Both the position numbers and the translations under genes were made by a program. Source: Cyclobacteriaceae bacterium (GTDB lineage Bacteria; Bacteroidota; Bacteroidia; Cytophagales; Cyclobacteriaceae). From it: a stretch of DNA of 64,000 nt. Positions 1 through 8,119 of this stretch are shown piece by piece. The notes below the pieces were generated by a model that did no database searches, was not told the origin of the DNA, and saw nothing but the letters and a program-made list of their open reading frames with translations. Numbering within the stretch: position 1 is the stretch's first letter; each line of letters starts with the position of its first letter. The stretch spans positions 434,001 to 498,000 of the forward strand of contig JAFIEV010000089.1 in NCBI GenBank assembly GCA_020832305.1, in the 5' to 3' direction.

Positions 1-183
1 ATAAAAAGGCAAAAGCCAGATGGCTGTTACCCCCAGGTCTTCAAGATAGTCGAGTTTTTCAAGCAATCCTTTAAAATCGCCGATACCATCTCCATTTTTG
101 TCGTGGAAGGCCTTAATGTGCAATTCATAAATAATGGCATCTTTATACCATAAAAGATCCTTTTCGATTTCTTTTTTCGACAT
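1..183 (-). CDS. treS: Trehalose synthase (maltose glucosyltransferase), N-terminal 61 residues
   Basis: This is the 5' end of a gene that runs off the left edge of the window. Translating the minus strand from the ATG at 183 gives an open frame that contains [17 protein letters not shown], then [11 protein letters not shown] and [12 protein letters not shown]. These are the first beta-alpha unit and conserved region I of GH13 trehalose synthases, which interconvert maltose and trehalose in the cytoplasm. The full enzyme is normally about 550 residues, or about 1100 when fused to a maltokinase, so most of it is missing here. Other GH13 enzymes share NGDGIGD, but the WYKDA(I/V)IYELH start and WLLPFYPSP-like end are typical of TreS. 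A perfect FNR-type palindrome lies 31 bp upstream of the start. Confidence 0.85.
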   Translation of the reverse strand, partial: MSKKEIEKDLLWYKDAIIYELHIKAFHDKNGDGIGDFKGLLEKLDYLEDLGVTAIWLLPFY

Positions 184-213
184 GAAAAATTGATTTTTTA
201 TTTCAATGTACAA

Positions 214-227
214 TTGATAATCATCAA
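214..227. promoter_or_regulatory. FNR/CRP-type palindrome TTGAT-N4-ATCAA upstream of treS
   Basis: The sequence TTGATAATCATCAA is a perfect TTGAT-N4-ATCAA dyad, the consensus for FNR-type regulators. It lies in the non-coding gap upstream of the minus-strand treS start. A Crp/Fnr-family regulator is encoded at 12215-12874, but a link between the two is an inference. A perfect dyad of this length can occur by chance in AT-rich DNA. Confidence 0.45.
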
Positions 228-230
228 ACC

Positions 231-244
231 CTGATTATAATCAG
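231..244. promoter_or_regulatory. Second perfect palindrome CTGATTATAATCAG upstream of treS
   Basis: CTGATTATAATCAG is a 14-bp perfect inverted repeat only three bases from the FNR-type dyad. It shares the TGAT...ATCA half-site letters with a different spacing. Two adjacent dyads suggest a composite operator or tandem sites for one regulator. No transcription start can be assigned. Confidence 0.3.
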
Positions 245-468
245 ACAAGCAGACTCGCGTATTTAATATTTTGCAACGAGATGTTTGATGAAGAAAAATG
301 ATCAGTAAACCCGCAGGTATACTACATTAAACCCTAAAACAGCGTAAATGGATTCAAATAATTTTCAATATTTTGCTTTGAATATAAAATAAGCAATTAG
401 ATTTTACTGTTTTTTCGCATAAAAACTTGCTCTGAGCGCTCAATTAGCTCGATTTGTATGTATCTGAT

Positions 469-1023
469 TTACAAATATAAATATAAAAAAACAAGTGGTA
501 TTAGTATTCCGGCAGCTACAAACCATATACCCCGTCGTTTCAAACCGTTTTTTCCCTGTAACATAAGGATACCACTTATGGCCATAATGACAAGGCCTGC
601 ACCAAAAAAATCTGAAAACCAGGTCCATAAAAACAAAGGTTTATTATAGTGGAGGAAATTCATTTCATAAAAAACAGGCCTCCTTTTTATGACTTCAAGT
701 TCACTTTTTCCATTATTGAGATCGATGACTACAGAACCTTCCCTGAAAAAAACTTTAATGGTCTCAGCAGACGGATAATAATGATTACGCATGCGCAGAT
801 CAGGGAATAATTTTGATATCACTTCCTGTACCGCCTCTCTCGACATATTTTGTACAAAAAGGGTTGCATCGAGTTGAATTTCCGCTGTTCGGATGATATA
901 ATTAGGATTCCAGTCGTCACGATGATTTAATGCTATCCCTGAAATGCCATAGATCACAGCCATTCCAAAGAAAAAATAGCCCAGGTCACGATGAATGACC
1001 CGGTTGAATTTTCTCCATTTCAT
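469..1023 (-). CDS. PepSY-associated membrane protein
   Basis: A 184-residue membrane protein of the PepSY-associated TM helix type. The N-terminus (KWRKFNRVIHRDLGYFFFGM) carries the family hallmark of a His-Arg motif just before the first hydrophobic helix (about residues 15-33). A soluble central region of about 100 residues resembles a PepSY fold. Two hydrophobic helices follow at about residues 133-154 and 164-184, with the C-terminus ending in the membrane. Larger relatives are linked to iron or flavin reduction; short ones like this are of unknown role. It ends 17 bp downstream of the aminopeptidase P gene on the same strand, so the two are probably cotranscribed. Confidence 0.75.
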   Translation of the reverse strand: MKWRKFNRVIHRDLGYFFFGMAVIYGISGIALNHRDDWNPNYIIRTAEIQLDATLFVQNMSREAVQEVISKLFPDLRMRNHYYPSAETIKVFFREGSVVIDLNNGKSELEVIKRRPVFYEMNFLHYNKPLFLWTWFSDFFGAGLVIMAISGILMLQGKNGLKRRGIWFVAAGILIPLVFLYLYL

Positions 1024-1040
1024 TATTTACAAAAAATTAA

Positions 1041-2336
1041 TTAACGGGCAGCATTCATCAATTCCTCAATCTCTTCAGCTTCTATTGGAATATTGGCCAT
1101 TAAATCCTCTGTACCCTCATTGCGGATGACAACATCGTTTTCCAACCTTATTCCAAGTGATTCCTCCCTGATGTATATGCCCGGTTCAACCGTAAACACC
1201 ATACCCGGTTCAAATGCCCTGTAAACATCGCCGTAATCATGTACATCGAGACCCAGGTGGTGTGAGGTTCCATGCATAAAGTATTTTTTATAGGCAGGAT
1301 AAGCAGGATTCTGATTCTTAATGTCTGTCTGCGTGATTAAACCCAGGCCTAGCAATTCACTTTCCATGATTTTACCAACTTCTTTGTGATAAGCGGTTAT
1401 TGTATTACCCGGTGTAAGCATTTTCATTGCTTCTCTTTGCACCCTGAGTACCGCATTATAAACATCCTTTTGTCTTTTGGTAAACCTGCCATTTACAGGA
1501 ATCGACCGGGTCATATCTCCGGCATAGTTTGCAAAATCAGCACCGAAGTCCAACAGCAATACATCGCCATCCTTGCAAATTTCTTTATTGCTGATGTAGT
1601 GTAATACACATGCATTAAAACCAGATGCTATAATGGGCTCGAATGAGAATCCGGTCGCCTTATTTCTGAGAAATTCATGAATGATTTCTGCTTCTATTTC
1701 ATATTCATGTACACCTGGCTTTACAAATGACAATACCCTGTGAAAAGCTTTACCTGTGATTTCTGCTGCTTTTTGAATCAGATCTATTTCAACCTCAGCC
1801 TTTATGGCACGCAGGCGATGCATTAGCGGAGCGAGTCTTTCATATTTATGCAAAGGGTATTTTTCTTTACACCAATTAATAAAACGGGCATCCCGGGTTT
1901 GAACCTCTGTACTTGCGCGAAGATGCTCATTGGTATTGAGATAAATGAATTCAGCCTCAAAAACAATTTGCTGCAATATTTTTAAAAACTGGCTGTTCCA
2001 CTCAACCCTTTGCACGCCCGAAGCTGCTATGGCTTCTTCCTGTGTATATTTATGCCCTTCCCAGATGGCAATGTCTTCATTAGTCTCCCTGAGAAACAGG
2101 ATTTCCCTTAATCTTTCATCAGGATGATCAGGTGCCAACAGCAAAATGCTTTCTTCCTGATCAATTCCTGTAAGATAAAATAAATCAGTTTGTTGCTTAA
2201 ACCGCATGGTGCCATCTGCATTGGTTGGCATAATGTCGTTGGAAAACAAAATGGCCACTGCCCCGGTTTTGAGTTCTTTGACTAGCTTTTTTCTGTTTTC
2301 TGTAAACAATTGAGGTATTGTAGGAAGATATTTCAT
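1041..2336 (-). CDS. pepP: Xaa-Pro aminopeptidase (aminopeptidase P, M24B)
   Basis: A 431-residue cytoplasmic metallopeptidase that removes N-terminal residues preceding proline. The N-terminal half is the creatinase-like AMP_N domain (FSNDIMPTNADGTMRFKQQTDLFYLTG). The C-terminal pita-bread domain shows the dimetal ligands in order: Asp in LLLDFGADFANYAGD near residue 261, Asp in GDMTR near 272, His in HGTSHHLGLDVHD near 358, Glu in FTVEPGIYI near 382 and Glu in RLENDVV near 397. Length and motif order are those of the PepP family. The gene is divergent from the M16 peptidase gene and upstream of the PepSY gene. Confidence 0.93.
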   Translation of the reverse strand: MKYLPTIPQLFTENRKKLVKELKTGAVAILFSNDIMPTNADGTMRFKQQTDLFYLTGIDQEESILLLAPDHPDERLREILFLRETNEDIAIWEGHKYTQEEAIAASGVQRVEWNSQFLKILQQIVFEAEFIYLNTNEHLRASTEVQTRDARFINWCKEKYPLHKYERLAPLMHRLRAIKAEVEIDLIQKAAEITGKAFHRVLSFVKPGVHEYEIEAEIIHEFLRNKATGFSFEPIIASGFNACVLHYISNKEICKDGDVLLLDFGADFANYAGDMTRSIPVNGRFTKRQKDVYNAVLRVQREAMKMLTPGNTITAYHKEVGKIMESELLGLGLITQTDIKNQNPAYPAYKKYFMHGTSHHLGLDVHDYGDVYRAFEPGMVFTVEPGIYIREESLGIRLENDVVIRNEGTEDLMANIPIEAEEIEELMNAAR

Positions 2337-2387
2337 GGCAAAAAGTACTTAAAACCTGATATAATATTAGTTTTCAGATGTAAATCA

Positions 2388-2395
2388 CAAAGGTA
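2388..2395 (-). promoter_or_regulatory. Possible -7 box for pepP
   Basis: The minus strand reads TACCTTTG here, a match to the Bacteroidota -7 consensus TAnnTTTG. It lies about 50 bp upstream of the pepP start. No convincing -33 TTTG was seen at the right distance, so this rests on the -7 box alone. Confidence 0.3.
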
Positions 2396-2405
2396 AGGCA
2401 AATCC

Positions 2406-2440
2406 TTTGATTAGGAATAGAATTGAATTGTATAAATTTG
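2406..2440 (+). promoter_or_regulatory. Bacteroidota-type promoter for the M16 peptidase gene
   Basis: TAAATTTG (2433-2440) matches the -7 consensus TAnnTTTG. A TTTG at 2406-2409 lies 23 bp upstream, at the long end of the accepted -33 spacing. The start codon is only 10 bp past the -7 box, so the 5' leader would be very short. Confidence 0.5.
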
Positions 2441-2450
2441 TCCCCGGATT

Positions 2451-3698
2451 ATGGAAGGAATGATTGATCACGAAATTTTCGAATTATCAAACGGGATAAG
2501 GGTAGTATACAAATCTATAAACAATTCAAAAATTGTTCACTGTGGTTTTGTACTTGACATAGGAAGTAGGGATGAAAAGCCCGCTCAATGGGGAATCGCA
2601 CATTTCTGGGAACATATGGCCTTTAAAGGTACTGCCAAAAGAAAAGCATACCACATCATTAACCGGCTTGAATCGGTGGGAGGGGAAATTAATGCATACA
2701 CTACCAAAGAAAAAATATGTTTTTATGCCAGTGCGCTTTCTCAACACTTTGAAAAATCGGTTGAATTACTTACCGATATAACCTTTTTTTCCACTTTTCC
2801 CGAAAAGCAAATCGAAAATGAGAAAAGTGTAATTTTAGAGGAAATGGCCTTATATCTCGACAGCCCCGAGGACGCCATACAAGACGATTTCGAAGATATA
2901 ATTTTTAAAGGCCATAGTTTGGGTCGAAATATTATTGGCAGTAAAGAGAGCATTATATCTTTCGAGAGAGATGATTTCAGAAAATTTATAGATGAAAATC
3001 TTGACAACAGACGATTGGTATTTTCGGTTGTGGGCGATATCGGTAAAAAGGAATTATTTAAAATTGTCAAAAAATATCTTGAAACACTCCCTGAAAAAAT
3101 ATCTCAAAGATCACGTGAACCATTCAATGATTATATAGCCAGAACCCAGATTTTCAAAAAGCCGATTCATCAGGCTCATTGTGCTATGGGATGTACGGCT
3201 TATGCCATTGACGACAACAGGCGGCTTCCCTTTATGATGATTTGCAATATTCTCGGAGGCCCTGGATTAAACTCCAGACTCAATCTTGAAATAAGAGAAA
3301 GGCATGGTTATGTATATGCCATAGATGCCAGCTACGGTTCCTATATAGATACAGGGGTTTTTACTGTCTATTTTGCTACCGAATCAAAAAAAATGAGCCG
3401 TTGCATTGACATGATCATCAAGGAGTTAAATAAGCTCAAAACGAAAAATCTGGGAACTCTGCAACTACACAGAGCCAAAGAGCAATATATCGGTCAGATG
3501 GCGATGTCTGAGGAAAATAATGTAAACATAATGCTGATGCTAGCAAAAAGCCTCCTTGACCTCGGCACAATTGAAACCTTTGAAGAAGTAGTGCAACAAA
3601 TACAGCAAATTAAAGCTGGAGATTTGTCTGAAATTGCCAACGACATTTTCAGGGAGGATCAATACAGCTTCCTCTATTTTTTACCCTACCGGAAATAA
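2451..3698 (+). CDS. M16 family zinc peptidase
   Basis: A 415-residue pitrilysin/insulinase-family peptidase. The inverted zinc motif HxxEH is seen as HFWEHMAFKGT at residues 51-61 (His51, Glu54, His55). A downstream acidic stretch (ENEKSVILEEMALYLD, about 124-139) supplies the third ligand. The C-terminal half has the usual inactive M16 repeat, including GGPGLNSRLNLEIRERHGYVY. No signal peptide is visible, so it probably acts in the cytoplasm. It is a single-copy 45-kDa form like mitochondrial processing peptidase-beta or YmxG, not the long fused form. The next ATG (Met4) is an alternative start. It is followed seven bases later by the methyltransferase gene, suggesting an operon. Confidence 0.9.
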   Translation: MEGMIDHEIFELSNGIRVVYKSINNSKIVHCGFVLDIGSRDEKPAQWGIAHFWEHMAFKGTAKRKAYHIINRLESVGGEINAYTTKEKICFYASALSQHFEKSVELLTDITFFSTFPEKQIENEKSVILEEMALYLDSPEDAIQDDFEDIIFKGHSLGRNIIGSKESIISFERDDFRKFIDENLDNRRLVFSVVGDIGKKELFKIVKKYLETLPEKISQRSREPFNDYIARTQIFKKPIHQAHCAMGCTAYAIDDNRRLPFMMICNILGGPGLNSRLNLEIRERHGYVYAIDASYGSYIDTGVFTVYFATESKKMSRCIDMIIKELNKLKTKNLGTLQLHRAKEQYIGQMAMSEENNVNIMLMLAKSLLDLGTIETFEEVVQQIQQIKAGDLSEIANDIFREDQYSFLYFLPYRK

Positions 3699-3705
3699 GC
3701 CCGCA

Positions 3706-4353
3706 ATGGAAGAATTAATCACCCGTAAACTGCAGAAATACCTGGAAAATCATTGTAGTGCAGAAGATGATCTTTTGTACAGGCTGAGGCGCGAAACACA
3801 TCTAAAGGTTATGCATCCTCATATGATTTCCGGCCCCGAGCAAGGCAGATTTCTTGCCTTTTTATCACAAATGATTCAACCAAAGTATATACTTGACATA
3901 GGTACATTTACCGGGTATTCGGCTTTATGTCTTGCCAAAGGTCTCCGGAATGACGGGAAACTCATTACCATTGACATAAATGAAGAAATAAATGATTTGG
4001 CTGTGCGTTACTTTCGGGAAGCCGGATTTGACAATAAAATACAAAAACTTACAGGTGACGCCGCTGTATTGATTCCTCAAATATCTTTGTGTTTCGATTT
4101 GGTATTTATCGATGCCGATAAAATTAAATACCCGGTCTATTATGAACTGGCGCTGGAAAAAATGAAACCCGGTGCTTTCCTGTTAATCGACAATGTATTA
4201 TGGTACGGAAAAGTAGTGGAAGATGATATTCGGATCAATGATAAAGAAACTTTGATATTGAAGAAGTTTAATGAAATGGTGCAACAAGATAAGAGAGTAG
4301 AAAATGTGATCATTCCATTAAGGGATGGCATAAGTATTGTAAGAAAATTATAA
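3706..4353 (+). CDS. SAM-dependent O-methyltransferase (class I, family 3)
   Basis: A 215-residue cytoplasmic methyltransferase of the caffeoyl-CoA/catechol O-methyltransferase type. SAM-binding motif I is ILDIGTFTGYSALCLAKGL (about 65-83), followed by ITIDINEEIND, and the metal/catalytic motif FIDADKIKYPVYYE (about 130-143). IDNVLWYGKVVED is the typical family-3 motif. The frame is open farther upstream into the M16 gene, but the ATG at 3706 gives the usual family length and avoids a 65-bp overlap, so it is chosen. The natural substrate cannot be told from sequence. Confidence 0.88.
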   Translation: MEELITRKLQKYLENHCSAEDDLLYRLRRETHLKVMHPHMISGPEQGRFLAFLSQMIQPKYILDIGTFTGYSALCLAKGLRNDGKLITIDINEEINDLAVRYFREAGFDNKIQKLTGDAAVLIPQISLCFDLVFIDADKIKYPVYYELALEKMKPGAFLLIDNVLWYGKVVEDDIRINDKETLILKKFNEMVQQDKRVENVIIPLRDGISIVRKL

Positions 4354-4397
4354 GGTTTCAGGTATTGATTTCAGTATGGTATAAGTGATATTTACAT

Positions 4398-6347
4398 ATG
4401 CGTTTTTTTAATGTTTTCCGTTTTTCTCTTTTTGTAACGATCTTCTTCGGGCTTAATTTCAGTTATGTAAAGGCTCAGTCTGTTCCGAAAGTGCCTGCTG
4501 TAATGTACCTGGGTGATTTGGAACTCAATATAAAAGAGACAGCAAGGCGTCAGATTCAAAGTGATGTCGATGCGCTCCACAGACATACAGGATACTTTCA
4601 GCGCAAAGTAGATCAGATAGATCTGTATTTTCCAATAATTGAACGTATTTTCAGACAGGAAAATGTACCGGAGGAGTTTAAGTATCTGGTTATACAGGAA
4701 AGCTCACTGGTTGCCGATGCTGTTTCCACTTCTAATGCCGTTGGTTTCTGGCAATTTAAGCAGGAAACTGGCTTGGAAGTAGGTTTGAGAATCGATAATC
4801 TCGTAGATGAGAGAATGAATATTGTATCATCTACGCATGGAGCCGCCAGGTATTTGAAAAAAAACTATTTCTTTTTCAATAACTGGATTTATTCACTTAT
4901 GGCATATAATACCGGTGCCGGAGGCGCTGAACGTTTCATAGAGAATAAATACAGGGGCGCAAAAAAAATGGACATAGACCAGGGCACGCATTGGTACGTA
5001 AAAAAGTTTCTGGCGCATAAGGTTGCCTTCGAACCTTTTGTTGGGAAGAATCCAAACCAAAACCTCTTTCTTTTTGAATACACCGATGGCAGCAACCAGA
5101 CCCTGAATCAAATAGCTTCTGAATTTAATTTATCTTCAAATGCTGTAGCCGACTATAATAAATGGCTTAAAAAGGGCCGGATTCCAGATGATAAGCCATA
5201 CACTGTGATTCTGCCTATGCCAGCATCAGAGCGTGAAATGCTTGCCAGAAAGTATTCTCCAAAAGAAACCAGAGAGTCAAGATCCTCAGAAACAGTAGTA
5301 GCTACGGAAACTGATCATCGTCGCTCTTCCAGATATAATTCCTTCCAGGCAATGGATGAAAGTAAAAAATTTCCCATACTCAAAAGCCATAAAATTACTG
5401 GCAACGTTACAGTCAACGGCATTCCTGGAATGGTGGCAAAACCAAACCAGAAAGTGCAATCTGCATTGGTTGAGTCTGGATTGGATGAACGCAGATTTCG
5501 AAAATATAACGACATGACTTATGATGACCCAATGGTAGAGGGTCAGGTATACTATTTCAAAAGTAAAAAGGGCAAGGCAGGAACACATTATCACGTTATG
5601 AAACCAGGTGAAACCCTATGGGATGTTAGCCAGCAATACGGTGTGAAAATGAAAAAAATCATTAGTAAAAACCGTATGGAAACAGAACTGGAAGCCAGAG
5701 CAGGCCGGGTTTTATGGTTGCGTTTTATAAGACCAGAATCTATACCGGTAGAATATCAGAAAACCGAAGTGGCCCAGGCTGCACCCGTAAAATCAAGCAG
5801 CCCAATACAAGCTAAACCTGATGAAAACCTTCCTGTGAAAACTGTAGAAAAACCATCTAACCCAAAAGTGATCTACACATTGGAAGAAATTGAAGAAAAA
5901 GATAAAAACCTTACAAGCACCAAAGAAAGTACAAGATTGCAAACAGATCAAAATGTCAAGAAGGAACCGATTACTGCAAGAAATCAAGAGTCTGTACCTC
6001 CTATGCCCCTTCAGTCAGATAAGCATATTGTACAAAAGGGTGAAACATTGTTCTTTATAGCGAGAAAATATAATCTCAGTGTTGATGACCTGCGACTATG
6101 GAATCAACTTAATGAAAATGATGTATTGAGCCCGGGCCAATCCTTACACCTGAATAACACGCAAATCAGTCATATTATCAAAACTGACGGAAGCCCTTCA
6201 GAGATAATTTATATAGTACAAACGGAAGACACCTTGTACGGTATTGCCAGAAAACACAACGTAAGCATTAAGCAAATCCTGGAGTGGAACAACAAAGAGG
6301 ATTTTGTAATTAAACCGGGAGAAAGACTAAAAATCATTACATTTTAA
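4398..6347 (+). CDS. Lytic transglycosylase with LysM repeats (MltD-like)
   Basis: A 649-residue exported murein-degrading enzyme. A signal peptide ends near residue 27 (FGLNFSYVKAQS). An SLT/GH23 domain spans about 85-225, with catalytic Glu in VIQESSLVADAVS, then AVGFWQF and the closing MAYNTGAGG. A degenerate LysM-like segment follows at about 225-275. Three clear LysM modules bind peptidoglycan: YHVMKPGETLWDVSQQYG near 397, HIVQKGETLFFIARKYN near 543 and YIVQTEDTLYGIARKHN near 607. A Lys/Glu/Pro-rich linker separates the first from the last two. It acts in the periplasm on the glycan strands. It follows the methyltransferase by 44 bp. Confidence 0.93.
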   Translation: MRFFNVFRFSLFVTIFFGLNFSYVKAQSVPKVPAVMYLGDLELNIKETARRQIQSDVDALHRHTGYFQRKVDQIDLYFPIIERIFRQENVPEEFKYLVIQESSLVADAVSTSNAVGFWQFKQETGLEVGLRIDNLVDERMNIVSSTHGAARYLKKNYFFFNNWIYSLMAYNTGAGGAERFIENKYRGAKKMDIDQGTHWYVKKFLAHKVAFEPFVGKNPNQNLFLFEYTDGSNQTLNQIASEFNLSSNAVADYNKWLKKGRIPDDKPYTVILPMPASEREMLARKYSPKETRESRSSETVVATETDHRRSSRYNSFQAMDESKKFPILKSHKITGNVTVNGIPGMVAKPNQKVQSALVESGLDERRFRKYNDMTYDDPMVEGQVYYFKSKKGKAGTHYHVMKPGETLWDVSQQYGVKMKKIISKNRMETELEARAGRVLWLRFIRPESIPVEYQKTEVAQAAPVKSSSPIQAKPDENLPVKTVEKPSNPKVIYTLEEIEEKDKNLTSTKESTRLQTDQNVKKEPITARNQESVPPMPLQSDKHIVQKGETLFFIARKYNLSVDDLRLWNQLNENDVLSPGQSLHLNNTQISHIIKTDGSPSEIIYIVQTEDTLYGIARKHNVSIKQILEWNNKEDFVIKPGERLKIITF

Positions 6348-6433
6348 TCAAAAATACCTGAAAAAGTACTTTGAAGGCAGGGCAAAAAGTGGATTGAATT
6401 AATACCCGACAGGATTTTTTATATTTGAAAGGC

Positions 6434-6441
6434 TATCTTTG
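6434..6441 (+). promoter_or_regulatory. Possible -7 box for the response regulator gene
   Basis: TATCTTTG matches TAnnTTTG and lies 62 bp before the ATG at 6504. No clear TTTG was found at the -33 position. Confidence 0.35.
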
Positions 6442-6503
6442 TTTAAAAGATCTAGCAGTTAAGTGTTGAATTGAATCATTGGGTTAATAAACCAGAGAAT
6501 GCC

Positions 6504-6908
6504 ATGTCGGATAATATGATAGATTTAGTTTTGTTGGTTGATGATAATGATACAGATAATTTCATCAGCAAACGCATCATTGAAATTACCCATTTTGCAA
6601 AGGACGTCGAAATAAAAAACTCCGGAAAAGGCGCGCTGGAATATCTTGAACAAAATAAGGACAAGGAAGAAATGCTTCCTGATTTCATCTTTCTGGATAT
6701 CAATATGCCAATAGTAGATGGTTTTGTGTTTTTATACGAGTTTGAAAAATTCAGTGAACTTGTTAAAAATAAATGCAAAGTGATCATTTTATCCAGCTCC
6801 GACAACAAGCGGGACATTGACAAAATAGTTAATAATGAGAACGTTGTAAAATTCATTACCAAACCACTCACCGAAGCTGCACTGATGGATATTAAAAAGA
6901 TGTTTTAG
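6504..6908 (+). CDS. Single-domain response regulator
   Basis: A 134-residue stand-alone receiver domain. The acidic pair is in LVDDNDTDNF, the phospho-acceptor Asp in FIFLDINMPIVDGF, the switch Ser in VIILSSSDN and the conserved Lys in FITKPLT. There is no output domain. Proteins like this are common in Bacteroidota near histidine kinases, but no kinase is adjacent here. A TTG at 6471 would extend the protein by 11 residues; the ATG at 6504 is preferred because the receiver fold begins right after it. It probably relays phosphate in an unidentified pathway. Confidence 0.88.
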   Translation: MSDNMIDLVLLVDDNDTDNFISKRIIEITHFAKDVEIKNSGKGALEYLEQNKDKEEMLPDFIFLDINMPIVDGFVFLYEFEKFSELVKNKCKVIILSSSDNKRDIDKIVNNENVVKFITKPLTEAALMDIKKMF

Positions 6909-7015
6909 TTATTTGCTATACACAATATTTTACAACAACTTTGATGTCAATATTAGATATAACTTCCCCGTTGTATCAATCAGATGTCAGTTGTATTTAT
7001 GCATTGTGTAGGAGG

Positions 7016-7954
7016 ATGAAGAGATTCATTTTTTTATTTATTCTTTTTATGATATCGGCTAATTATGCCATGGCTCAACAGCCACAAATCGATACCTTGA
7101 TCTTCAAGTACATTCCTCCGGAAGATACCATAAAGTATTGGAAAACAGGCGGACTCATAAGTGCAGATCTTAGAACTGTATTTCTTTCAGACTGGACACG
7201 CGGAGGTAATTCTAATATAGCCTTTGGTTCAGCGCTTAATATTTTTGCCAGCAAGGCAAAAAATCGCCATACATTGGAATTAAAGCTCGATGCTGCCATT
7301 GGTGTTATGCGTGAAGGAGATGCCACCTACAGGTTTAAAAAAAATAATGACTTTATAATTTTCAATGGAAGGTATGGTGAAAAATTAGTCAATAATTGGT
7401 TTCTCTCCGGTCTGCTCGACGTTAGAACACAATTCACAAAAGGTTACCGGTATTTCAGGGTAGCCGGTGAAGAACAAAGGGAATTGCAAAGTGATTTTTT
7501 ATCACCTTTGACTATGTTGCCCTCCCTTGGTGTAAGTTTAAAAGAAAAAAACTTTGCCGTGACAGTATCACCAATATCCGGAAAATTCACTTTTTATCTC
7601 GAGGATTCCCTGGCCATCAGGGCACGGGTACCTGGAGGACGGAATATCTTGCCGGAGGCAGGTCCAAGTTTTGTTATAGAGGATAAACGGCCTTTTTTAA
7701 AAAATTCTGAACTCAGATACCGAATACAAGGCTTTTCGAGATTTACACGTATTGTTTACCATTGGGACATCAACGCAGAACTTTGGATGCGATTCAGGAT
7801 TCATAAATATGTAAGCCTTATCTATAACCATTTGATCATTTATGATGATGCCAATAAACTAAAACGTTCAGACGGCCGCTCATATACACCTTGGCAACAT
7901 AACCAGGCTTTTAATATTGGATTTGCTATGGATATTCTCGGAAATGGTAAATAA
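7016..7954 (+). CDS. DUF3078 exported outer-membrane-type protein
   Basis: A 312-residue exported protein. The chosen ATG follows GGAGG closely and opens a clean signal peptide (KRFIFLFILFMISANYAMAQ), whereas upstream in-frame starts would bury it behind 25 extra residues. The mature part shows the DUF3078 signature: a LSDWTRGGNSNIAFGSALNI segment, then an alternating hydrophobic/aromatic pattern (LDAAIGVMREGD, NNWFLSGLLDVRTQF) expected of beta-strands, probably an outer-membrane barrel. The function of the family is unknown. It is convergent with the DUF2256 gene 24 bp away. Confidence 0.82.
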   Translation: MKRFIFLFILFMISANYAMAQQPQIDTLIFKYIPPEDTIKYWKTGGLISADLRTVFLSDWTRGGNSNIAFGSALNIFASKAKNRHTLELKLDAAIGVMREGDATYRFKKNNDFIIFNGRYGEKLVNNWFLSGLLDVRTQFTKGYRYFRVAGEEQRELQSDFLSPLTMLPSLGVSLKEKNFAVTVSPISGKFTFYLEDSLAIRARVPGGRNILPEAGPSFVIEDKRPFLKNSELRYRIQGFSRFTRIVYHWDINAELWMRFRIHKYVSLIYNHLIIYDDANKLKRSDGRSYTPWQHNQAFNIGFAMDILGNGK

Positions 7955-7978
7955 ACATATTAGATCTTCCACAGGACA

Positions 7979-8119
7979 TCACTTAGCGGCCCTGCAGCGT
8001 TGACTACAGTATCTGACCTCATCCCAGACTTTTTCCCACTTTTTACGCCATGTAAAAGGCCGGCCACATCTTTGGCAGGTTTTAACAGGCAAATCAGATT
8101 TTCTAACTCCTGTGGGCAT
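7979..8119 (-). CDS. DUF2256 small zinc-finger-like protein
   Basis: A 46-residue protein read on the minus strand. It begins [20 protein letters not shown], continues [19 protein letters not shown] and ends QRCRAAK. This is the whole DUF2256 pattern: a KSDLP start, CxxCGRPFxWRKKW, then YCSxRC. The two Cys pairs suggest a bound zinc. Function is unknown. Its start overlaps the last 17 bp of the glycosyltransferase gene in another frame, so it is the last gene of the regulator-kinase-glycosyltransferase operon and probably translationally coupled. It is easy to miss because of its length. Confidence 0.85.
   Translation of the reverse strand: MPTGVRKSDLPVKTCQRCGRPFTWRKKWEKVWDEVRYCSQRCRAAK

Noticed and set aside
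440-628. A 62-codon minus-strand frame over the PepSY 3' end
   Set aside because: It lies in a different frame of the PepSY gene, has a Cys/His-rich random look and no family resemblance.
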